A DNA stretch of 64,000 nucleotides from Persicimonas caeni (GTDB taxonomy: Bacteria; Myxococcota_A; Bradymonadia; Bradymonadales; Bradymonadaceae). Positions 1 to 7,655 of this stretch are shown one piece after another. The stretch's first letter is position 1; the number at the start of each line of letters is the position of its first letter. The notes below the pieces were generated by a model. The model worked only from the letters and a program-made list of their open reading frames with translations, ran no database searches and was not told where the DNA came from. The translations under genes were made by a program, and so were the position numbers. The DNA lies in assembly GCF_006517175.1 (NCBI RefSeq), contig NZ_CP041186.1, forward strand, positions 5,049,074 to 5,113,073, read 5' to 3'.

Positions 1-2282
1 ATGCCGGTGTCGGCGTCTTCGAGCAGGTTGTGTTGCAGCAGGGTTTGCGTGGCCGCCTCGGGGTAGGCCCAGCCGGCTTCGTCGAGGCAAGCTCGCCACT
101 CGTCGTCGTCGACCTCCATGCCGAGCACGGCGGCGAGCTCGAGGGCGCACATCGTCGCGTCGTCGGCGTCGGCCAGGACCTCGTCGAGGCGGCTCGACCA
201 GACGTCGAAGATGTCGGCGGGGATCTGGGCGTGTTCGCCGTCGGCGAGCACGAAGCCCTCCTCGCCGACCTCGAGCACGCCCCGGTCGACCCAGTCACCG
301 ATGAGCTGGACCGCGAAGAGGGGGTTGCCGCCGGTGCGATCGGCGACCTTGCGGGCCAGGGCGGGCGACAGGTAGAGCAGCTTTTCGATCAGGTCGGCCT
401 GCTCGTACTTGGAGAGCGGGTCGAGGCCGACGTGGGTGATGGTCTCGTCGACGGCGAGCTCGGCGATCTTGGAGTGGGCGGCCGACTCGTCGGCCAGCGC
501 CTCGTCGCGGATGGTGCCGAGCAGCAAGATGGGCAGCCGGGCGCACAGCTCGCTGTCGAGGCAGAAGCGCAAAAAGGCGAGGCTGTCGGTCGACCACTGC
601 AGGTCGTCGAGCCACACGATCACCGCGCGCTTCTGGGCCATCAGCTCGAGCAGGCGGGCGACGAGCGCGTAGCGTTGCTGGGGCCGGGCGAATTGGATCT
701 TGCGTTGGCCCCGGGCGACATCGGTTTCGGTCGCCGGCGAGATGAGCTCGGCCAGCGCGTCCCACTCGTAGGCGTCGTTGACCCCGCGCGAGCGGTACCA
801 GTCGCGCAGCCGGGCGACGAGGTCGGCGCGGTCGAGGCCGGCGGCGCGAAAGTGGCGCGCGAGCATGCGCGGCAGGCCCTCGGCGCCGCCGGGGTTGGGG
901 CTGTGGGTGGCCTGCAGGTGGACGGCCGCGCCCGACTCGAGGGCGCGCTCGCAGAGCCACTGGGCCAAAAAGCTCTTGCCCACGCCCGACGGGCCGCGAA
1001 CGAGCGCGGCGCGGGGGCTGCGGGTCTCGATGGCCTCGCAGAGCGTGTTCCAAAGGGCGTCGCGCTCGTCTTCGCGGCCGACCATCGGGATATGGCGCAG
1101 CCCGTAGAGGCCGAGGCCGGCGCCCAGCAGCCGGATCGAGGGGCGTCGGCCGACCATGTGCTGCCAGCTCGTCGACAAGGGGGCAGGGGCGGCGTCCAGA
1201 AGTGGTCCCGCCGAGGCGGGCGGTCGAGTGGGCGGGGGCGGCTCGTCGAGGACGGGCGCCGAGCTTCGAATCGCGCGTCCCGGTCCCGTCGAGTTCAACA
1301 GCTCGTCGAAGGGTGCGAGCACCAGGGTGCTGGCCTGGCCGCTAAAATCGTAGGCGTCGCCTCGCGGCGCGTCCTCGTCGGGCGCGTCCATCAACAACAG
1401 CGGCCAGGCGGCGTCGGCGGCGTTTCGAAAGCGCTCGAGGGGGTTCTTTTGAAGGAGTCGTCGCACCCAGCCCTCGAACTCGTCGGGCACCGCGATGCGC
1501 GGCTTCAGGCGAGGGACGGGGGCGCGCAGGTGCTTTTGGGCGACCTGAACGATGGAGCGGCCCGCGTAGGCCGGCTCGCCACAGACCAGGTAATAGGCCA
1601 GGCACCCGATGGAGTAGAGGTCGGTCCAGGGGCCGACGTCTCGCCAGCGTCCACGAAACTGCTCGGGGGACATGAACGCGGGCGTGCCGCAGGCCCCGCG
1701 GGTGGTCGCGTCCTCGACGCGTTCGGCGACGAAGGCGAGCCCGAAGTCGGTCAGCTTGACGCCGGTCCAGCCGGCCTTGTCGTGCTGCGAGACGTCGTCC
1801 AGCAGGATATTGGCCGGCTTGATGTCGCGGTGGACCATGCCGCGAGCGTGGGCGTGGGCCAGGGCGTCGAGCAGCGACAAGAGGATGGAGCGGATCGACC
1901 CAAAGGAGAGCTGGCGCTCGACGTCGGCCAGCGAGCCCCTGGGGCACAGCTCCATGGCCAGATACGGGCTCTGAGCTCGAAGTTCGCCCAGCGTCGCCTC
2001 CTCGACTTCGGGGGAGAGCTGGCCGTAGTCGAAGACCATGACCACGCCCGGGTGACTCAGCCCGGCGACGGCGCGCACTTCTTGGCGAAATTGGCGCCTG
2101 TATTCTTCGCGCAGGGCGCGCGCCTCGGTGACGACCTTGATGGCGGCGGGCACTCCCTGCTCGCGGTGACGCGCGCGCCACACCTGGCCCATAGAGCCCT
2201 CACCCACAAATTCGAGCAGGTCGAAGGGCCCCAACCGAGCGATGGGTTTGGGAGAACGATGGTCTGGTGCGTTCGAAGTCAC
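1..2282 (-). CDS. STAND-type Ser/Thr protein kinase, copy 1 of 3 (C-terminus outside window)
   Basis: The frame encodes a eukaryotic-type kinase domain (Gly-rich loop GEGSMGQV, AAIKVV lysine, catalytic HRDIKPAN, DFG in LTDFGLAF, GTPAFMSPE), then a linker and an AAA/STAND ATPase module with P-loop GPSGVGKS and Walker B-like VIVWLDDLQW. The gene runs off the left edge before the TPR tail seen in copy 2. In PknK-like kinases of this kind the ATPase/TPR half is thought to sense a signal and control a cytoplasmic kinase; substrate unknown. The start is taken as GTG at 2282: copy 2 has GTG at the equivalent place, and a one-base indel just upstream between the copies breaks any shared earlier frame. 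No clear ribosome site is visible. DNA is almost identical to copy 2 over 1-1184. Confidence 0.88.
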   Translation of the reverse strand, partial: MTSNAPDHRSPKPIARLGPFDLLEFVGEGSMGQVWRARHREQGVPAAIKVVTEARALREEYRRQFRQEVRAVAGLSHPGVVMVFDYGQLSPEVEEATLGELRAQSPYLAMELCPRGSLADVERQLSFGSIRSILLSLLDALAHAHARGMVHRDIKPANILLDDVSQHDKAGWTGVKLTDFGLAFVAERVEDATTRGACGTPAFMSPEQFRGRWRDVGPWTDLYSIGCLAYYLVCGEPAYAGRSIVQVAQKHLRAPVPRLKPRIAVPDEFEGWVRRLLQKNPLERFRNAADAAWPLLLMDAPDEDAPRGDAYDFSGQASTLVLAPFDELLNSTGPGRAIRSSAPVLDEPPPPTRPPASAGPLLDAAPAPLSTSWQHMVGRRPSIRLLGAGLGLYGLRHIPMVGREDERDALWNTLCEAIETRSPRAALVRGPSGVGKSFLAQWLCERALESGAAVHLQATHSPNPGGAEGLPRMLARHFRAAGLDRADLVARLRDWYRSRGVNDAYEWDALAELISPATETDVARGQRKIQFARPQQRYALVARLLELMAQKRAVIVWLDDLQWSTDSLAFLRFCLDSELCARLPILLLGTIRDEALADESAAHSKIAELAVDETITHVGLDPLSKYEQADLIEKLLYLSPALARKVADRTGGNPLFAVQLIGDWVDRGVLEVGEEGFVLADGEHAQIPADIFDVWSSRLDEVLADADDATMCALELAAVLGMEVDDDEWRACLDEAGWAYPEAATQTLLQHNLLEDADTG

Positions 2283-2498
2283 GGCGTCACTGGCAAGAGA
2301 TAGTGCATTGCTAAGAATCGGGGATCTGGCAGTGATTGCCAAGGGGCGCAGAGTGCGTTTGTGATGGGGCTGGTCTTTCTGTACATTTAACGAAGCTGCC
2401 AATAACGAGGGTTTCAACAAAAACGTGTGCTTTTTGGCAGCGGCACCCTACCTCGCCTGAATCACGCTACACCCGGTGAGGGGGGGATGGATCGATCG

Positions 2499-2533
2499 CG
2501 GGCCCTGACGGCCCGTGGAGTTTGTTTTTTTTT
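2499..2533 (+). terminator. hairpin plus T-tract in the leader of the small ORF
   Basis: A six-base-pair GC stem (CGGGCC, loop CTGAC, GGCCCG) at 2499-2515 is followed five bases later by a run of twelve T broken by one G. It lies between the divergent kinase copy 1 start and the small ORF at 2583, on the reading strand of the latter. It looks like an intrinsic terminator or attenuator. The rest of 2283-2582 holds no gene that I can support. Confidence 0.5.
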
Positions 2534-2582
2534 CAGGTGAGGTGCGCGTGGGCGCGCCCACCCCAGCCAGGAGGTAAGCGGT

Positions 2583-2897
2583 ATGGCATTCAAGCGAGCA
2601 CATCACCGAGCGGAGTTCGACAGCAACCTGAGCACGTCGGATATCAACCAGTTCGTCGACGACTTCTACAACTACTGCGTCAAGAATAGTGTCGATGGGC
2701 TGATCGTTGAAGCTGATATTGGGGGATGCTTCATCTTGGAGGGAGATGACTCTGGGGTCGACAATGCTCTCAACTATTTGGATAGCGCTAACGAACTCGT
2801 GAGCAACGATACGTACCTGGTGGAGACGACTGGAGGCTCGTTCTACACGTGTCTGTCGTCGTTCGTGTCGGCCGATGCGCGCAACAGCAACTGCTAG
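2583..2897 (+). CDS. small hypothetical protein (104 aa) between two kinase copies
   Basis: The ATG is preceded by a strong AGGAGG ribosome site about seven bases upstream, which makes the ORF credible. The product is acidic, with no signal peptide or membrane segment, and contains three cysteines (two in the last third). I do not recognise the family. The middle (INQFVDDFYNYC, then GLIVEADIGGCFILEG and a helix) has a helix-strand-strand-helix rhythm vaguely like ferredoxin-like folds such as acylphosphatase or BLUF, but this is only an impression. Base composition is about 50 percent GC over 2701-2820 by hand count, far below the flanking kinases, which suggests separate origin. It ends 15 bases before the stop of kinase copy 2, which converges on it. 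Confidence 0.7.
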   Translation: MAFKRAHHRAEFDSNLSTSDINQFVDDFYNYCVKNSVDGLIVEADIGGCFILEGDDSGVDNALNYLDSANELVSNDTYLVETTGGSFYTCLSSFVSADARNSNC

Positions 2898-2912
2898 ATC
2901 GGTGGTGGCGCG

Positions 2913-5900
2913 CTACGCGGAGGGAGTGGAGATGGTCTCCATCTTCTGGAGCGTAGCGCGCTGGCGCGCTTCATCGCCGACTTTCTCCCACTGGAGCGCG
3001 GCGAAGCGCAGAGCTCTCCGAGCAACTTCCCGGCGTCCCGCTTTGCTGGCTAACTCCCCGGCCAATTGGATGGGGATCGCCAGATCGGCGTCGCACCTTC
3101 CCGACGCGTCGAGTTGGGCGAGCAGGTCATCGAGCAGAGTCTCGAATGCATTCCAGTCGGCGTCGTGTGCGAGACAGGGTAATAGGACGGCGCGCGCGTA
3201 AGGGAGATAACTGTCGTTGCGGTTCCGCTCGAACTCTTCAATTAGTTTTTCGGCAGCCGTCCGAGCCTCAGGAAAGCGTTGGGTTTGCAGATAAACGAAT
3301 GCAAGGTTGAGTTTCGCAACCGGCACCAAGTTGGGGGCCAACGTCTGCGACTCGGCGAGAGCCGCTGCGTAGAATTGCTCGGCATCACCGGGCTTATCTT
3401 GTAGCCTCACCACATCGCCGAGAGAGAAGAGAATGGTGCAACTATGGAGGTTGCTGCCCATCTCTTTGCTCCACTGAAGCGCTTCTCGAAGCCAAGCTTC
3501 GGCGGCGTCGAGATTGCTGCGCCTGCGCTCGCAACTGCCGAGATTTCTCAGGATGGAAATCTCGACGACTTCTTTGTCTTGCTCGGCTGCTCGTCGACGC
3601 GCCTGCTCGAGCAATTCGGCGGCTTCGTCGAGCCGGTCCACCCGGATCAGCGCGATGCCAAGCGCGTCGTCGATTTGCAGGAGAAGGTGGTCGTGGCCAC
3701 CCACCTGTCGCACGAGCTCCTTGGCTCGCTCGTGTAAGGGCAGCGCGGCTTCCTGATTGCCCTGAAACTGATGGCACTGGGCGAGGCGAAAAGAGCAGGT
3801 GGCGACCAGAAGAGGATCTTCGGTCTTTTCGGCAAGTTCGAGCGCTTGTGTAGCGAGTTGCTCGGCCTCCGAGTGATTGCCTCGCACTGCCTCCGTAAGG
3901 GCACGAAGCGCCTGGTTGTGGACCCTGGGGGCCGCGTTTTGAGGAAGTTCGAGCGCGTCGATGGCCGCCAGGCGCAGGTCGAGGAGCACGAGCGCAACGT
4001 CGAGTTCCATCGCATTGCCGCGCGCCTTCGCCCCCTCGAGCAGCGGCTCGAGCGCCTCCTGGTAGGACTCCGCGGCCAACAGGTGACGGCCGAGCCTCTC
4101 GGCGAGTTGGGGTTCGTCGTCGTACAGGCGTTGGAGGACCTGGGCGCAGATGAAGTGGTGGGCGACCAGCCGGTCGTGTTGCTCGGCGCGGCGCTCGAGT
4201 GACTCGCGCAGCATGCCGTGGACGAAGCGGATGCCGGTGTCGGCGTCTTCGAGCAGGTTGTGTTGCAACAAGGTTTGCGTGGCCGCCTCGGGGTAGGCCC
4301 AGCCGGCTTCGTCGAGGCAAGCTCGCCACTCGTCGTCGTCGACCTCCATGCCGAGCACGGCGGCGAGCTCGAGGGCGCACATCGTCGCGTCGTCGGCGTC
4401 GGCCAGGACCTCGTCGAGGCGGCTCGACCAGACGTCGAAGATGTCGTCGGGGATCTGGGCGTGTTCGCCGTCGGCGAGCACGAAGCCCTCCTCGCCGACC
4501 TCGAGCACGCCCCGGTCGACCCAGTCACCGATGAGCTGGACTGCAAAGAGGGGGTTGCCGCCGGTGCGATCGGCGACCTTGCGGGCCAGGGCGGGCGACA
4601 GGTAGAGCAGCTTTTCGATCAGGTCGGCCTGCTCGTGCTTGGAGAGCGGGTCGAGGCCGACGTGGGTGATGGTCTCGTCGACGGCGAGCTCGGCGATCTT
4701 GGAGTGAGCGACGGATTCGTCGGCCAGCGCCTCGTCGCGGATGGTGCCGAGCAGCAAGATGGGCAGCCGGGCGCACAGCTCGCTGTCGAGGCAGAAGCGC
4801 AAAAAGGCGAGGCTGTCGGTCGACCACTGCAGGTCGTCGAGCCACACGATCACCGCGCGCTTCTGGGCCATCAGCTCGAGCAGGCGGGCGACGAGCGCGT
4901 AGCGTTGCTGGGGCCGGGCGAATTGGATCTTGCGTTGGCCCCGGGCGACGTCGGTTTCGGTCGCCGGCGAGATAAGCTCGGCCAGCGCGTCCCACTCGTA
5001 GGCGTCGTTGACCCCGCGCGAGCGGTACCAGTCGCGCAGCCGGGCGACGAGGTCGGCGCGGTCGAGGCCGGCGGCGCGAAAGTGGCGCGCGAGCATGCGC
5101 GGCAGGCCCTCGGCGCCGCCGGGGTTGGGGCTGTGGGTGGCCTGCAGGTGGACGGCCGCGCCCGATTCGAGGGCGCGCTCGCAGAGCCACTGGGCCAAAA
5201 AGCTCTTGCCCACGCCCGACGGGCCGCGAACGAGCGCGGCGCGGGGGCTGCGGGTCTCGATGGCCTCGCAGAGCGTGTTCCACAGGGCGTCGCGCTCGCC
5301 TTCGCGGCCGACCATCGGGATATGGCGCAGCCCGTAGAGGCCGAGGCCGGCGCCCAGCAGCCGGATCGAGGGGCGTCGGCCGACCATGTGCTGCCAGCTC
5401 GTCGACAAGGGGGCGGTCGTGGCCTCGATGAGCGGGGCGTCGGTGGGTCGCACGTGCCCGGCCAGCTGCTTGTCGAAATCGGGCGCCGAGCTTCGAAGCG
5501 CGCGCCCCGGCCCGGTCGAAACCAGGAGGTTGTCGAAGGGCTTGAGCACCAGCGTGCTCGCCCGCGAGTCGAAGCTGTACTCGGCGTCGGCGTCGGTGGG
5601 CGCGTCCTCGTCGGGCTCGCTCATCAACAACAGTTGCCAGGCGGCGTCGGCGGCGTTTCGAAAGCGCTCGAGCGGGTTTTTCTGGATGAGCCGTCGCACC
5701 CAGCCCTCGAACTCGTCGGGCACCGCGATGCGCGGCTTCAGGCGCGGGACGGGGGCGCGCAGGTGCTTCTTGGCGACCTTGACGATGGAGCGGCCCACGT
5801 AGACCGGCTCGCCGCAGACCAGGTAATAGGCCAGGCACCCGATGGAGTAGAGGTCGGTCCAGGGGCCGACGTCTCGCCAGCGTCCGCGAAATTGCTCGGG

Positions 5901-6500
5901 GGACATGAACGCGGGCGTGCCGCAGGCGCCGCGGGTGGTCGCGTCGTCGACGCGCTCGGCCACGAAGGCGAGCCCGAAGTCGGTCAGCTTGACGCCGGTC
6001 CAGTCGGTGTCGTCGCCCAGCAGGATATTGGCCGGCTTGATGTCGCGGTGGACCACGCCGCGAGCGTGGGCGTGGGCCAGGGCGTCGAGCAGCGACAAGA
6101 GGATGGAGCGGATCGACCGAAAGGAGAGCTGGCGCTTGATGTCGGCCAGCGAGCCCCGGGGACACAGCTCCATGGCCAGGTACGGGCGTTCGGCGCGCAG
6201 CTCGCCCAGCGTCGCCTCTTCGACTTCGGGGGGGATTTGGCCGTAGTCGAAGACCATGACCACGCCGGGGTGGCTCAAGCCGGCGACGGCGCGAACCTCC
6301 TGGCGAAATTGGCGTCCGTAATCTTCGTGCTGGGCGCGCGCCTCGGTGACCACCTTGATGGCGGCGGGGACGTCCTGCTCGCGGTGGCGAGCGCGCCAAA
6401 CTTGTCCCATGGCGCCCTTGCCCAAAAACTCGAGCAGGTCGAAGGGGCCGAGCTGGGCGATAGGGGTGAGTCGTCGATTGTCTGGAACGTTCGAAGCCAC
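2913..6500 (-). CDS. STAND-type Ser/Thr protein kinase with ATPase and TPR tail, copy 2 of 3
   Basis: About 1195 residues from a GTG start at 6500; an open frame continues to an ATG at 6677, but that would overlap the divergent peptidase gene. The kinase domain is at about 20-285, with GKGAMGQV (27-34), K49, catalytic D153 in HRDIKPAN, DFG D174 and SPE E202, so it should be active. A linker of about 130 residues follows, then an AAA_16/STAND ATPase with P-loop GPSGVGKS near 430 and VIVWLDDLQW. The last third is helical with TPR-like units (for example AEAWLREALQWSKEMG). No membrane segment is seen, so it is probably cytosolic. The family (PknK-like) couples nucleotide-driven conformational switching to kinase activity. 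It sits head-to-head with the isoaspartyl peptidase. Partner and signal are unknown. Confidence 0.92.
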   Translation of the reverse strand: MASNVPDNRRLTPIAQLGPFDLLEFLGKGAMGQVWRARHREQDVPAAIKVVTEARAQHEDYGRQFRQEVRAVAGLSHPGVVMVFDYGQIPPEVEEATLGELRAERPYLAMELCPRGSLADIKRQLSFRSIRSILLSLLDALAHAHARGVVHRDIKPANILLGDDTDWTGVKLTDFGLAFVAERVDDATTRGACGTPAFMSPEQFRGRWRDVGPWTDLYSIGCLAYYLVCGEPVYVGRSIVKVAKKHLRAPVPRLKPRIAVPDEFEGWVRRLIQKNPLERFRNAADAAWQLLLMSEPDEDAPTDADAEYSFDSRASTLVLKPFDNLLVSTGPGRALRSSAPDFDKQLAGHVRPTDAPLIEATTAPLSTSWQHMVGRRPSIRLLGAGLGLYGLRHIPMVGREGERDALWNTLCEAIETRSPRAALVRGPSGVGKSFLAQWLCERALESGAAVHLQATHSPNPGGAEGLPRMLARHFRAAGLDRADLVARLRDWYRSRGVNDAYEWDALAELISPATETDVARGQRKIQFARPQQRYALVARLLELMAQKRAVIVWLDDLQWSTDSLAFLRFCLDSELCARLPILLLGTIRDEALADESVAHSKIAELAVDETITHVGLDPLSKHEQADLIEKLLYLSPALARKVADRTGGNPLFAVQLIGDWVDRGVLEVGEEGFVLADGEHAQIPDDIFDVWSSRLDEVLADADDATMCALELAAVLGMEVDDDEWRACLDEAGWAYPEAATQTLLQHNLLEDADTGIRFVHGMLRESLERRAEQHDRLVAHHFICAQVLQRLYDDEPQLAERLGRHLLAAESYQEALEPLLEGAKARGNAMELDVALVLLDLRLAAIDALELPQNAAPRVHNQALRALTEAVRGNHSEAEQLATQALELAEKTEDPLLVATCSFRLAQCHQFQGNQEAALPLHERAKELVRQVGGHDHLLLQIDDALGIALIRVDRLDEAAELLEQARRRAAEQDKEVVEISILRNLGSCERRRSNLDAAEAWLREALQWSKEMGSNLHSCTILFSLGDVVRLQDKPGDAEQFYAAALAESQTLAPNLVPVAKLNLAFVYLQTQRFPEARTAAEKLIEEFERNRNDSYLPYARAVLLPCLAHDADWNAFETLLDDLLAQLDASGRCDADLAIPIQLAGELASKAGRREVARRALRFAALQWEKVGDEARQRATLQKMETISTPSA

Positions 6501-6670
6501 GGCGTCACTTGCAAAAGATGGTGCGTAGCAAGGATCGGGGATCAGATTCGATTTGCCAAGTAATAGATTGGAAGGCGAGAGATTGGAAAGCGAGAGATTG
6601 ATCGGATGGGCGGTGTTGCTCGATAGTGCTTGCCTGTAACCCACCAAACTCGAGGAAAGGAGGAGCTGTG

Positions 6671-7642
6671 ATGGCACAACCCCGACTCATCATTCATGGC
6701 GGCGCGGGGAGCGCGCTCAAAGATCCGTCGCGCGGCGACCGGGTGCGCGAGGCGTTGTACGCGGTGATCGACCCGGTCTACGAGATGCTGCTCGACGGGG
6801 CGTCGGCCTTCGAGGCGGTCGTCGAGGGGTGTCGGCGCCTCGAGGAGGACCCGACGTTCAACGCGGGGACCGGCTCGGCGATCCAGTCGGACGGACAGGT
6901 GCGCATGAGCGCGTCTTTGATGGACGGCGCCACGCAGAGCTTCAGCGGGGTGATCAACGCGATGCGCCTGGCGCATCCGGTCGAGCTCGCCGAGCACCTG
7001 CAGGGCGAGCGCGATCGGGTGCTCGACGGGGCGGGGGCGCAGGAGTTGATGCGCGAGCTGGGCGTGCCCCCGCACGATCCGATCGTCGAGCGGCGCTTTC
7101 GCCAGTGGATCCGCGAGCGGGAGCGCGGGTTTTCGAAGCAGGCGGTGGAGGTCGTCGCCCAGGAGGATCGAACCGAGCAAGACGAGCCCGACGATCGAGG
7201 CCGCGGCACCATCGGCGTGGTCGCCTTCGATAAGGACGGCAAGCTGAGCGCGGGGACGTCGACCGGCGGGCGCGGCTTCGAGCGCGTCGGGCGGGTGAGC
7301 GACTCGGCGATGCCCGCGGGCAACTACGCCGACGCCCACTGCGCGGTCAGCGCCACGGGCATCGGCGAGCATATCATCGACGCGTGTTTGAGCGCGCGGA
7401 TCTGCGTTCGCGTGGCCGACGGCATGAGCCTCGAGGAGGCGCTTCGAAAGTCGTTCGACGAGAGCGAGGCCAAACAATACAGCTTCGGGGCGATCGCCAT
7501 CGACCACGAGGGCCGCATCGGCTGGGGCAAGACGAGCGATATCTTGCTGGCGGCGTACCGGGTGGGCGACGAGGTGGGGGATACGATTTCGTTGCCGGGC
7601 GGAACGATTGTGGGGGTGTTGGGGGCTCTGCAGGGGGTGTGA
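6671..7642 (+). CDS. isoaspartyl peptidase / plant-type L-asparaginase (Ntn hydrolase)
   Basis: Begins at ATG 6671 with AGGAGG just upstream; the frame stays open to 6626, but the ribosome site fixes the later start. 323 residues. MAQPRLIIHGGAG is the typical N-terminus of the family, and GTIGVVAFD contains the expected autoproteolysis site with nucleophile T180 after G179. TSTGG and TGIGEHII match substrate-pocket segments. The enzyme matures by self-cleavage into two subunits and hydrolyses isoaspartyl dipeptides and asparagine, in repair and turnover of damaged protein. It has no signal peptide. It is divergent from kinase copy 2 and converges on kinase copy 3, with only 13 bases between stops. 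I see no functional link to the kinases. Confidence 0.93.
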   Translation: MAQPRLIIHGGAGSALKDPSRGDRVREALYAVIDPVYEMLLDGASAFEAVVEGCRRLEEDPTFNAGTGSAIQSDGQVRMSASLMDGATQSFSGVINAMRLAHPVELAEHLQGERDRVLDGAGAQELMRELGVPPHDPIVERRFRQWIRERERGFSKQAVEVVAQEDRTEQDEPDDRGRGTIGVVAFDKDGKLSAGTSTGGRGFERVGRVSDSAMPAGNYADAHCAVSATGIGEHIIDACLSARICVRVADGMSLEEALRKSFDESEAKQYSFGAIAIDHEGRIGWGKTSDILLAAYRVGDEVGDTISLPGGTIVGVLGALQGV

Positions 7643-7655
7643 ACCGCGTTGGCGG

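Noticed and set aside
30-2303. 757-codon open frame on the plus strand opposite kinase copy 1, and a like one of 781 codons opposite copy 2 (4218-6563)
   Set aside because: High-GC codon bias gives long antisense frames. The minus strand carries clear kinase and ATPase motifs, while the plus-strand products are low-complexity and lack any motif.
2583-2897. BLUF or acylphosphatase identity for the small 104-residue protein
   Set aside because: The resemblance is only a vague pattern of predicted strands and helices; none of the diagnostic residues could be matched.
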